DNA from: Pseudomonas fluorescens
Lineage (GTDB): Bacteria; Pseudomonadota; Gammaproteobacteria; Pseudomonadales; Pseudomonadaceae
Reading direction: 5' to 3'
Assembly (NCBI RefSeq): GCF_019212185.1
Contig: NZ_CP078138.1
Span: 1,470,501 to 1,534,500 of the forward strand
Length of the DNA stretch: 64,000 bases
Shown here: positions 55,414 through 64,000 of the stretch, one piece after another
How the letters are laid out: every line of letters starts with the position of its first letter
Position numbering within the stretch: position 1 is the first letter of the stretch
Made by a program: the position numbers and the translations under genes
The notes under the pieces: model-generated
Told to the model about the DNA's origin: nothing
Databases searched by the model: none
The model's input: only the letters and a program-made list of their open reading frames with translations

Positions 55414-56544
55414 ATGGCTAATTTGCGTGTTGCGCTGGTGGCCGGCGAAGCCTCCGGCGATATTCTTGGCGCGGGTCTGATGCGTGCTCTCAAGGAGCAG
55501 CATCCGGCCGTGGAGTTTGTCGGCGTCGGCGGGCCGTTGATGGAAGCTGAGGGACTCACCTCCTACTTCCCCATGGAGCGCCTGTCGGTCATGGGTCTGG
55601 TGGAGGTGCTGGGTCGGCTGCGTGAGCTGCTGGCGCGTCGCAAGAAGTTGATCAAGACCCTGATCGCGGAAAAGCCTGACGTCTTCATTGGCATCGACGC
55701 ACCGGACTTCACCCTCAATATCGAACTGAAACTGCGTCAGGCCGGGATCAAGACTGTGCACTACGTCAGTCCGTCGGTCTGGGCCTGGCGGCAGAAGCGC
55801 GTGCTGAAGATTCGCGAAGGCTGCGACCTGATGCTGACCCTGCTGCCATTTGAAGCCCGTTTCTACGAAGAGAAGGGCGTACCGGTGCGGTTTGTCGGGC
55901 ATACCCTGGCCGATGCGATTCCCCTTGAGGCGGACCGCACAGCTGCGCGTGCCGAACTGGGTTTGCCGGATGGGCCGTTGGTGGCCTTGATGCCCGGTAG
56001 TCGTGGCGGTGAGGTCGGGCGCCTGGGTGGCTTGTTCCTCGATGCTGCCGAGCGTTTGCGCGCGATGCGCCCGGGTGTGCGCTTCGTCATTCCCTGTGCG
56101 AGTCCGCAGCGTCGGGCTCAGCTCGAAGAGCTGCTGACCGGTCGCGACTTGCCAGTGACCTTGCTCGACGGTCGCTCCCATCAAGCGCTGGCAGCCTGTA
56201 ACGCGGTATTGATCGCCTCCGGTACGGCGACTCTGGAAGCCTTGCTCTACAAGCGGCCGATGGTGGTGGCCTACCGTTTGGCGCCGCTGACCTACTGGAT
56301 TCTCAAGCGCATGGTCAAAAGCCCTTACATCTCCTTGCCGAACTTGCTCGCCCAGCGTCTGTTGGTGCCCGAGTTGTTGCAGGACGATGCAACGCCGGAA
56401 GCGTTGGCGCTGACCTTGTCGCCGCTAATTGATGGCGGCGAGGAGCAGACCACAGGCTTTGACGAGATTCACCGCACCCTGCGCCGCGACGCCTCGAATC
56501 AGGCCGCCAAAGCGGTCCTCAATCTGATCGGCACAGCACAATGA
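55414..56544 (+). CDS. lpxB: Lipid A disaccharide synthase
   Basis: GT-B glycosyltransferase. [54 protein letters not shown] and [20 protein letters not shown] are all present. 376 residues, two bases after lpxA and overlapping rnhB by four bases. Confidence 0.96.
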   Translation: MANLRVALVAGEASGDILGAGLMRALKEQHPAVEFVGVGGPLMEAEGLTSYFPMERLSVMGLVEVLGRLRELLARRKKLIKTLIAEKPDVFIGIDAPDFTLNIELKLRQAGIKTVHYVSPSVWAWRQKRVLKIREGCDLMLTLLPFEARFYEEKGVPVRFVGHTLADAIPLEADRTAARAELGLPDGPLVALMPGSRGGEVGRLGGLFLDAAERLRAMRPGVRFVIPCASPQRRAQLEELLTGRDLPVTLLDGRSHQALAACNAVLIASGTATLEALLYKRPMVVAYRLAPLTYWILKRMVKSPYISLPNLLAQRLLVPELLQDDATPEALALTLSPLIDGGEEQTTGFDEIHRTLRRDASNQAAKAVLNLIGTAQ

Positions 56545-57182
56545 GTAACGCAAAGATGCAAATGGGCCTGGATTTTACCCTCGTGGCCGATGCCGAGGAT
56601 CTGGTGGCGGGCGTTGACGAAGTCGGTCGCGGCCCGCTGTGCGGCGCCGTGGTTACGGCTGCGGTGATCCTTGATCCGCTGCGGCCGATCCTTGGTCTGA
56701 ATGACTCCAAGAAGCTGACCGAGGCCCGTCGCGAGAAGCTCTACGACGAAATCTGTGAAAAAGCCCTGAGCTGGTGCATTGCTCGAGCCGAAGTCGAGGA
56801 AATCGACGAGTTGAACATCCTGCATGCCACGATGCTGGCAATGCAGCGTGCGGTCGAGGGGCTGCATGTCCAGCCAAAACTGGCGATGATCGATGGCAAT
56901 CGTTGCCCGAAGTTGGCGATGCCGGCCGAAGCGGTGGTGAAGGGCGATAGCAAGGTGCCGGCAATTGCCGCCGCGTCGATCCTGGCCAAAGTCAGCCGTG
57001 ATCGTGAAATGGCTGCGTTCGAATTGATTTACCCCGGGTACGGCATGGGTGGCCATAAAGGCTACCCGACGCCCGTTCATCTGGAAGCGTTGGCCCGTCT
57101 CGGCCCGACCCCGATCCACCGGCGCTCGTTCGCCCCGGTGCGCCAGGCGTATGAAGCTCGCGAGGAGTTGCTCGGGAGCTAG
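56541..57182 (+). CDS. rnhB: Ribonuclease HII
   Basis: Degrades RNA in RNA-DNA hybrids. The acidic motif [19 protein letters not shown] and [11 protein letters not shown], plus [18 protein letters not shown], hold the catalytic residues. 213 residues. Terminator follows. Confidence 0.96.
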   Translation: MSNAKMQMGLDFTLVADAEDLVAGVDEVGRGPLCGAVVTAAVILDPLRPILGLNDSKKLTEARREKLYDEICEKALSWCIARAEVEEIDELNILHATMLAMQRAVEGLHVQPKLAMIDGNRCPKLAMPAEAVVKGDSKVPAIAAASILAKVSRDREMAAFELIYPGYGMGGHKGYPTPVHLEALARLGPTPIHRRSFAPVRQAYEAREELLGS

Positions 57183-57203
57183 GCGCAAGGCTGATGTTTT
57201 TGC

Positions 57204-57232
57204 CAAGGCCCGGTACAATCCGGGCCTTGTTG
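57204..57232 (+). terminator. Terminator between rnhB and dnaE
   Basis: AAGGCCCGG-TACAAT-CCGGGCCTT followed by GTTGT, 22 bases after the rnhB stop. Confidence 0.75.
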
Positions 57233-57257
57233 TCTCCACGTTCTGGACAGGATCACC

Positions 57258-60200
57258 ATGCCGGCTTCATTCGTTCACCTGCGCCTGCACACTGAATACT
57301 CCCTGGTCGACGGGCTGGTGCGGATCAAGCCGCTGGTCAAGACCCTGGTCGGCATGAACATGCCCGCCGTGGCGGTCACCGACCAGAACAACATGTGTTC
57401 CCTGGTCAAGTTCTACAAAAACAGCATGGGTGCGGGGATCAAGCCGATCTGCGGCGCCGACCTTTGGCTGTCGAACAAAGACCCGGAGAACCCGGTCAGC
57501 CGCATCAGTCTGTTGGCGATGAATGCCGTCGGCTATCGCAATCTGACTGAACTGATCTCCCGTGGCTTCATCGAGGGCCAGCGCAACGGCCAGGTGATCA
57601 TCGAGCGTGAGTGGGTGGCCGAGGCCGCTGAAGGCCTGATCATGCTGTCGGCGGCGAAGGAGGGCGAGATCGGTATGGCCCTGCTGAGCGGTAATCCGCA
57701 GGAAGGCGAAGCCCTGGCGCGTGAGTGGATGGCGGTGTTTCCCGAGCGTTTCTACCTGGAGATCCAGCGCACCAACCGCCCCAACGACGAAGAGCAACTG
57801 CACGCCGCCGTGGCCCTGGCCGACAAGCTGGGCGCGCCACTGGTGGCCACCAACGATGTGCGTTTCCTCAAGCAGGAAGACTTCGCCGCCCACGAAACCC
57901 GTGTGTGCATCGGTGAGGGGCGAGCGCTCGACGATCCGCGACGCTCGAAGAACTACAGCGACCAGCAGTACCTCAAAAGTGCCGAGGAGATGGCCGAACT
58001 GTTCAGTGACCTGCCCGAGGCGCTGGAGAACACGGTCGAGATTGCCAAGCGCTGCAATATCGATGTGAAGCTGGGCAAACACTTCCTGCCCAACTTCCCG
58101 ATCCCCGATGGTATGACCATCGACGAGTATTTCCGCAAAGTGTCCTTCGAGGGCCTCGAGGAGCGTTTGGCGGTTCTGCTGCCCCGTGACACCACTGAAG
58201 ACTACGAATCCAAGCGTCAGGTCTACGTTGATCGGCTGAATTTCGAGCTGGATATCATCATCCAGATGGGGTTCCCCGGGTACTTCCTGATCGTGATGGA
58301 CTTTATCCAGTGGGGTAAGGCCAATGGCGTGCCGGTGGGGCCGGGACGGGGGTCGGGTGCCGGATCGCTGGTGGCCTATGTGCAGAAGATTACCGACCTC
58401 GATCCGCTGGAATATGACCTGCTGTTCGAACGTTTCCTTAACCCGGAACGGGTTTCCATGCCCGACTTCGACGTCGACTTTTGCATGGACGGTCGTGACC
58501 GGGTTATCGAGTACGTGGCCGAGAAGTACGGCCGCAACGCGGTGAGCCAGATCATCACCTTCGGTTCCATGGCCGCCAAGGCGGTGGTGCGTGACGTGGC
58601 GCGGGTGCAGGGCAAGTCTTACGGGCTGGCGGATCGTCTGTCGAAAATGATCCCCTTCGAAGTCGGCATGACCCTGGAAAAGGCCTACGAGCAGGAAGAA
58701 ATCCTCCGTGACTTCATCAAGGTCGATGAAGAGGCGGCGGAAATCTGGGAGATGGCGCGCAAGCTTGAAGGCGTTGTACGTAACGTCGGCAAGCACGCCG
58801 GCGGCGTGGTAATCGCGCCGACCAAGCTGACTGACTTCTCGCCGATCTACTGCGATGAAGAGGGCGGCGGCCTGGTGACCCAGTTCGACAAGGATGACGT
58901 CGAGGCGGCGGGCCTGGTGAAGTTCGACTTCCTCGGTCTGCGGACCCTGACCATCATCGACTGGGCGCTGAAAACCATCAACCGCGACCGCGCCAAGGTC
59001 AACGAAGCGCCGCTGGATATCGCCTTCATCCCGCTGGATGACAAACCGACCTATCAGTTGCTGCAAAAAGCCGAAACCACGGCGGTGTTCCAGCTCGAGT
59101 CGCGGGGCATGAAAGAGCTGATCAAAAAGCTCAAGCCCGACTGCCTGGAAGACTTGATCGCACTGGTGGCACTGTTCCGTCCAGGCCCGCTGCAATCGGG
59201 TATGGTGGACGACTTCATCAACCGCAAGCACGGTCGCGCCGAACTGGCCTATCCGCACTCCGACTACCAGTACGAAGGCCTCAAGCCCGTATTGGCGCCG
59301 ACTTACGGCATCATCCTCTATCAAGAGCAAGTGATGCAGATTGCCCAGGTCATGGCGGGTTACACCCTCGGTGGCGCGGACATGCTGCGCCGGGCCATGG
59401 GTAAGAAAAAGCCCGAAGAAATGGCCAAGCAGCGTGGCGGTTTCATCGAAGGTTGCGCCAAGAACAATATTGACGCTGACCTCGCGGGCAACATCTTCGA
59501 TCTGGTAGAGAAGTTCGCCGGTTACGGCTTCAACAAGTCTCACTCCGCTGCCTATGGCCTGGTTTCCTACCAGACCGCCTGGTTGAAGGCCCATTACCCG
59601 GCGCCGTTCATGGCGGCGGTACTCTCGGCGGACATGCACAACACCGACAAGGTCGTGACCTTGATCGAGGAAGTGCGCACCATGAAACTGCGCCTTGACG
59701 CGCCGGACGTGAACGCTTCGGAGTTCAAGTTCACGGTGAACGACGAGGGCCGCATCATCTACGGCCTGGGTGCGATCAAAGGGGTGGGTGAGGGGCCGGT
59801 GGAGGCGATTACCGAGGCGCGTCTGGCAGGGCCATTCAAGGACCTGTTTGATTTCTGTGCGCGGGTCGACCTGAAGCGTATCAACAAGCGTACCCTCGAC
59901 GGCTTGATCCGCAGTGGTGCGCTGGACCGTCTCGGGCCGTTCTTCCATGACGAGCCCAAGGCTTATCAAGCCAACATCGATCGCAATCGCGCGGTGTTGC
60001 TGACAGCCATGGAAGAAGCGATCAAGTCCGCCGAACAGACTGCCCGCACCCACGACAGCGGCCACGCCGACTTGTTTGGCGGACTGTTCGTTGAAGAAGA
60101 CGCCGATGTCTACGCCAATCACCGCAAGGCCAAGGAGCTCACGCTCAAAGAGCGCCTCAAGGGTGAGAAAGACACCTTGGGCCTGTACCTGACCGGCCAC

Positions 60201-60779
60201 CCGATTGATGAGTACGAAGGGGAAATTCGCCGCTTCGCCCGTCAGCGCATCATCGACCTGAAGCCGGCCCGCGATACCCAGACGGTTGCCGGCATGATCA
60301 TTGCCTTGCGGGTGATGAAGAACAAAAAGGGCGACAAGATGGGCTTCATCACCCTCGACGACCGCTCCGGGCGGATCGAAGCCTCGCTGTTTGCCGAAGC
60401 CTTTCACTCGGCGCAGTCGTTGCTGCAGACCGACGCGATGGTGGTGGTCGAAGGCGAAGTCAGCAATGACGACTTCTCCGGTGGCCTGCGGCTGCGAGTC
60501 AAGCGGGTGATGAGTATGGAAGATGCCCGCACCAACCTGGCCGAAAGCTTGCGCCTGAAGGTCCAGACCCAGGACCTGAAGGGCGATCAGTTGCGCTGGT
60601 TGGGCGAGTTGTTCAAGCGGCACCGGGGCGCCTGCCCGATTACCATGGAATACACCAGCCCCGACGCCAAGGCCCTGCTGCAATTCGGCGAGACCTGGCG
60701 AATTGATCCGGCAGACAGCTTGATTCAAGCCCTGCGTGACCAGTTCGGGCGAGACAACGTCTTCCTCCAATACCGTTGA
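57258..60779 (+). CDS. dnaE: DNA polymerase III alpha subunit
   Basis: The replicative polymerase, 1173 residues. N-terminal PHP domain ([20 protein letters not shown]), polymerase core with [17 protein letters not shown] and [19 protein letters not shown] (catalytic aspartates), [20 protein letters not shown], and an OB-fold C-terminal part ([17 protein letters not shown]). AGGATC precedes the ATG. Full length. Confidence 0.97.
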   Translation: MPASFVHLRLHTEYSLVDGLVRIKPLVKTLVGMNMPAVAVTDQNNMCSLVKFYKNSMGAGIKPICGADLWLSNKDPENPVSRISLLAMNAVGYRNLTELISRGFIEGQRNGQVIIEREWVAEAAEGLIMLSAAKEGEIGMALLSGNPQEGEALAREWMAVFPERFYLEIQRTNRPNDEEQLHAAVALADKLGAPLVATNDVRFLKQEDFAAHETRVCIGEGRALDDPRRSKNYSDQQYLKSAEEMAELFSDLPEALENTVEIAKRCNIDVKLGKHFLPNFPIPDGMTIDEYFRKVSFEGLEERLAVLLPRDTTEDYESKRQVYVDRLNFELDIIIQMGFPGYFLIVMDFIQWGKANGVPVGPGRGSGAGSLVAYVQKITDLDPLEYDLLFERFLNPERVSMPDFDVDFCMDGRDRVIEYVAEKYGRNAVSQIITFGSMAAKAVVRDVARVQGKSYGLADRLSKMIPFEVGMTLEKAYEQEEILRDFIKVDEEAAEIWEMARKLEGVVRNVGKHAGGVVIAPTKLTDFSPIYCDEEGGGLVTQFDKDDVEAAGLVKFDFLGLRTLTIIDWALKTINRDRAKVNEAPLDIAFIPLDDKPTYQLLQKAETTAVFQLESRGMKELIKKLKPDCLEDLIALVALFRPGPLQSGMVDDFINRKHGRAELAYPHSDYQYEGLKPVLAPTYGIILYQEQVMQIAQVMAGYTLGGADMLRRAMGKKKPEEMAKQRGGFIEGCAKNNIDADLAGNIFDLVEKFAGYGFNKSHSAAYGLVSYQTAWLKAHYPAPFMAAVLSADMHNTDKVVTLIEEVRTMKLRLDAPDVNASEFKFTVNDEGRIIYGLGAIKGVGEGPVEAITEARLAGPFKDLFDFCARVDLKRINKRTLDGLIRSGALDRLGPFFHDEPKAYQANIDRNRAVLLTAMEEAIKSAEQTARTHDSGHADLFGGLFVEEDADVYANHRKAKELTLKERLKGEKDTLGLYLTGHPIDEYEGEIRRFARQRIIDLKPARDTQTVAGMIIALRVMKNKKGDKMGFITLDDRSGRIEASLFAEAFHSAQSLLQTDAMVVVEGEVSNDDFSGGLRLRVKRVMSMEDARTNLAESLRLKVQTQDLKGDQLRWLGELFKRHRGACPITMEYTSPDAKALLQFGETWRIDPADSLIQALRDQFGRDNVFLQYR

Positions 60780-60918
60780 CGGCCAGGGGCCATTGCCGCG
60801 CCCTGACCCTGACCCGAATTTTTAATCTCGACCTGAACGCGCCTGTCCCTTAAGGTAGGGCGCGAATAGACAACCGGCCGACCCAAGCTCACTTGGCCTC
60901 GACCCAAGACGGACGCCT

Positions 60919-61866
60919 ATGAACCCGAATTTTCTAGATTTCGAACAGCCGATCGCCGACCTGCAAGCCAAGATCGAAGAGTTGCGCTTGGTCGGTAATG
61001 ACAATTCGCTGAATATCGGCGATGAGATCTCCCGCCTGCAGGAAAAAAGCAGCACCCTGACCGAGGACATCTTCGGCAAGCTGACCAGCTGGCAGATCGC
61101 ACGTCTGGCGCGCCACCCGCGTCGTCCTTACACCCTGGACTACATCGACCACATCTTCACCGAGTTCGACGAACTGCACGGTGATCGTCACTTCTCCGAC
61201 GACGCCGCGATTGTTGGCGGTATTGCCCGTCTGGACGATCAGCCAGTGATGGTGATCGGTCACCAGAAAGGCCGTGAAGTACGTGAGAAGGTTCGCCGCA
61301 ACTTCGGCATGCCGCGCCCGGAAGGCTACCGCAAGGCCTGCCGCCTGATGGAAATGGCCGAACGTTTCAAAATGCCGATCCTGACCTTCATCGACACACC
61401 GGGCGCCTACCCGGGTATCGACGCCGAAGAACGCAACCAGAGTGAAGCGATTGCCTGGAACCTGCGAGTGATGGCGCGCCTGAAAACCCCGATCATCGCC
61501 ACCGTAATCGGTGAGGGTGGTTCCGGCGGTGCACTGGCGATCGGTGTCTGCGATCAGTTGAACATGCTGCAGTATTCGACCTACGCGGTGATTTCGCCGG
61601 AAGGTTGCGCCTCGATCCTGTGGAAAACCGCAGAAAAGGCCCCGGATGCTGCCGAAGCCATGGGCATCACGGCCGAGCGCCTGAAGGGCCTCGGTATTGT
61701 GGATAAGGTGATCAGCGAGCCGTTGGGCGGCGCGCACCGTGATCCGGCGACGGCAGCGGCTTCGATCCGCGCCGAGCTGAGCTCGCAACTGGCGATGCTG
61801 AAGAAGTTCGACAACGATGCGCTGCTGGCTCGTCGTTATGAGCGCCTGATGAGCTACGGCCTCTAA
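60919..61866 (+). CDS. accA: Acetyl-CoA carboxylase carboxyltransferase alpha subunit
   Basis: [20 protein letters not shown] at the start, [20 protein letters not shown] and [20 protein letters not shown] in the crotonase-fold core. Makes malonyl-CoA with AccD, biotin carrier and carboxylase. 315 residues. The dnaE-accA gap (139 bp) shows no clear feature. Confidence 0.96.
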   Translation: MNPNFLDFEQPIADLQAKIEELRLVGNDNSLNIGDEISRLQEKSSTLTEDIFGKLTSWQIARLARHPRRPYTLDYIDHIFTEFDELHGDRHFSDDAAIVGGIARLDDQPVMVIGHQKGREVREKVRRNFGMPRPEGYRKACRLMEMAERFKMPILTFIDTPGAYPGIDAEERNQSEAIAWNLRVMARLKTPIIATVIGEGGSGGALAIGVCDQLNMLQYSTYAVISPEGCASILWKTAEKAPDAAEAMGITAERLKGLGIVDKVISEPLGGAHRDPATAAASIRAELSSQLAMLKKFDNDALLARRYERLMSYGL

Positions 61867-61882
61867 GTCGACCGCAATACCC

Positions 61883-61972
61883 TGTAGGAGCGAGCTTGCT
61901 CGCGAAGGCGGCGTAGCATTCAACCCATGTGTTGGCTGTCGGACCGCAATCGCGAGCAAGTTTGCTCCTACA
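61883..61972. repeat. REPIN (pair of inverted REP sequences)
   Basis: CTGTAGGAGCGAGCTTGCTCGCG (61882 on) is mirrored by CGCGAGCAAGTTTGCTCCTACA near 61951-61972, with about 45 bases between. This is the standard Pseudomonas REP doublet found between genes. Confidence 0.9.
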
Positions 61973-61997
61973 TTTGTTTTTGGACGAAGAGAAAGAT

Positions 61998-63326
61998 ATG
62001 GCTCGGTCCACGGTTGATCTGCCTACCCGGCTTCTGCGCAGTCTTGAGCCTTGGTGCCAAGTCAAAAGTTGGCGTGTCGCGTTCTCCGGCGGCCTCGACT
62101 CCACAGTGCTCCTGCACCTGCTCGCGCACCTCTCCCAGCGCCACACCCTGCCCGAACTCAAAGCCATCCATATTCACCACGGCCTTCAGGCTGCAGCCGA
62201 TGCGTGGCCGGCTCATTGTCAGGCAGTATGCGATGCGCTGGCTGTGCCCCTGGCGATCGTGCATGTGCAGGTCGAGGTCGGCGCAAGCCTTGAGCAGGCG
62301 GCGCGAGCAGCTCGCTATGGTGCATTCATCGAGGCAACCCAGCCCGGCGATCTGCTGCTGACGGCCCAACACCGCGACGACCAGGCCGAAACCCTGTTGT
62401 TTCGCTTGTTGCGCGGCGCAGGGGGCAGGGGGCTGGCGGCCATGCCGATGCAACGTCCTCTGGGGCGCGGGCACCTGCTGCGCCCGCTGCTGGACGTTTC
62501 CAGGACCGACCTTGAGGCGTACGCCCGGGAGCATCGTCTGCAGTGGATCGAAGACCCTTCGAACGCCGATCCGCAGTTCTCTCGCAACTACCTGCGCCAG
62601 TTGGTTTTCCCTGTGCTGACCCGGCGCTGGCCGCAAGCGGCCACCACCATCGCCCGCAGTGCCGCGCATTTGCGTGAGGCCCAGAGCCTGCTCGACGAAT
62701 TGGCCGAATTAGACTTGGCCCGCGCGCAAACGTCGGGCGAATTCGATTGGTTGAAGGTGCCCTCGCTGGACCTGACCGCGATCCAGTCGCTTTCCCCGGC
62801 CCGTCAGCGCAACGCCCTCAGCCATTGGTTGGCGACTAAGACACGCCTGCCTGATAGCGACCATTGGTCGGGTTGGGTCAGCCTGCGCGATGCGGCATCG
62901 GACGCCCAGCCGATCTGGCGGCTGGCCGATGGCGAGTTGCACCGGGCCAATGGACGGATCTGGTGGTTGGCCGGATATTGGTTGCGAGCGGTCGTGCCAG
63001 CGGGCGCCTGGGCTGATCCGTCGCAGCCGCTCCTGTTGCCCGATAACGGTACGCTCTACTTCGTCGGGGCGGCCCCGACAGGCAGTCTCGAGGTGTGTTA
63101 CCGCGAAGGGGGAGAGGTGATGGCGTTGGCTGGCCGTGGGCATCGCGACCTCAAGCGTCTGTTCAATGAGCGACAGGTGCCATCGTTCGCCCGTGGCAGA
63201 TTGCCGCTGCTGTACCGCAATGAGCAGTTGATCGCTGTGGCCAACCTGCCCGGGCTGGACGGCAGCGCGGGGGCAAACTACGTTTTGCACTGGCAGCCGG
63301 TAATCCAAGATCAAGGTTTGAGCTGA
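61998..63326 (+). CDS. tilS: tRNA(Ile)-lysidine synthase
   Basis: Modifies C34 of tRNA-Ile(CAU) to lysidine. The PP-loop ATP motif FSGGLDSTVLLHLL is near residue 32; IHIHHGLQAAADAW, LLTAQHRDDQAETLLFRLLR, SNADPQFSRNYLR and a C-terminal KRLFNERQVPSFARGRLPL domain follow. The ATG at 61998 gives the usual N terminus; the frame upstream runs into the REPIN. 442 residues. Confidence 0.94.
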   Translation: MARSTVDLPTRLLRSLEPWCQVKSWRVAFSGGLDSTVLLHLLAHLSQRHTLPELKAIHIHHGLQAAADAWPAHCQAVCDALAVPLAIVHVQVEVGASLEQAARAARYGAFIEATQPGDLLLTAQHRDDQAETLLFRLLRGAGGRGLAAMPMQRPLGRGHLLRPLLDVSRTDLEAYAREHRLQWIEDPSNADPQFSRNYLRQLVFPVLTRRWPQAATTIARSAAHLREAQSLLDELAELDLARAQTSGEFDWLKVPSLDLTAIQSLSPARQRNALSHWLATKTRLPDSDHWSGWVSLRDAASDAQPIWRLADGELHRANGRIWWLAGYWLRAVVPAGAWADPSQPLLLPDNGTLYFVGAAPTGSLEVCYREGGEVMALAGRGHRDLKRLFNERQVPSFARGRLPLLYRNEQLIAVANLPGLDGSAGANYVLHWQPVIQDQGLS

Positions 63327-63579
63327 AAGGGGCTTTCCGGTAGACTACGCTCCCTTCTTGATACAACTTCTGTGGATTCGCCTGAATTGCAGGAGTTGCC
63401 GATTACCAAGCAGTCTTTGCTGGGCGATTCCAAAAAATGTGTAGCGAGCAACGTACCGGTGATTCACCTATCGGTCTGTCCCAACGCGGCGGTTTTTTTG
63501 AAAGATGCACTGTAATTAATGCAGGTGATCGGGGGCTTCGGCCTTCCTTCGCTTTCCCCGGCGGCTCGGACCGCTTTAA

Positions 63580-64000
<421 letters not shown>

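Noticed and set aside
57267..60770. Open frame of 1167 codons on the minus strand opposite dnaE
   Set aside because: It is the mirror of a GC-rich coding frame; dnaE on the plus strand has all family motifs, and the antisense product has no recognisable domain.

Overview
The window is a stretch of a Pseudomonas chromosome, most likely of the P. fluorescens group. The right 27 kb carries the conserved pseudomonad gene order dapC-glnD-map / rpsB-tsf-pyrH-frr-uppS-cdsA-dxr-rseP-bamA-skp-lpxD-fabZ-lpxA-lpxB-rnhB-dnaE-accA-tilS-pyrG, with GC-rich codon use and a Pseudomonas-type REPIN between accA and tilS. The left 36.6 kb is accessory DNA: lower and uneven GC, many pseudogenes, insertion sequences, integrases, small unknown genes and a defence-type operon. 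The two parts meet inside a gene. Only the C-terminal part of a CPA1-type Na+/H+ antiporter survives (from 36608), directly after an AT-rich 60-bp stretch, so the accessory DNA arrived by insertion into, or deletion of, that antiporter gene.

Region by region. 1-4.6 kb: the 3' end of a putA-like gene, a moaA-like radical SAM gene, a divergent panB-like gene and an AraC regulator, perhaps one metabolic cluster. 4.6-6.6 kb: a CBS-domain pseudogene, small pseudomonad proteins and a decayed gene. 6.6-11.1 kb: an IclR regulator divergent from a translationally coupled polar amino-acid-type ABC transporter and FAD oxidase, a coherent uptake and oxidation module. 11.1-17 kb: a scrap-yard of repeated modules. 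It holds a Fic protein with a changed active-site motif, a tandem array of about 190-bp units, a tyrosine recombinase, an antitoxin pair (Phd-like plus Xre/MbcA/ParS-like), and several decayed copies of the same antitoxin and of Fic. A same-strand hairpin family recurs between modules. A short unit with an SOS-like promoter and a terminator lies at 16.6 kb. 17-21.5 kb: a three-gene unknown operon and an AT-rich ABC-three-component (ABC-3C) operon of ATPase, MC6-like middle component and HNH effector. 21.9-26.3 kb: a PDZ lipoprotein, a second ParS/MbcA-like antitoxin, and three unknown proteins, two of which are paralogues. 26.7-29.2 kb: an IS30-family element inserted in an older, frameshifted IS630-family element.

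29.2-35.9 kb: four overlapping genes encoding three large tyrosine recombinases and one TetR-like/coiled-coil protein, an arrangement resembling the ginABCD operon of GInt genomic islands. After it come a truncated antitoxin gene and a second, inverted copy of an element also present near 5.3 kb, then the junction with the core chromosome.

The core part is a set of essential genes for translation (rpsB, tsf, frr, tilS), nucleotide and phospholipid synthesis (pyrH, pyrG, cdsA, accA), isoprenoids (uppS, dxr), outer-membrane assembly and lipid A (rseP, bamA, skp, lpxD, fabZ, lpxA, lpxB), replication (rnhB, dnaE), lysine synthesis (dapC) and nitrogen sensing (glnD). I saw no tRNA, rRNA or CRISPR array. 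Functions of unknown accessory genes are left open; statements about families are from memory, without database searches.
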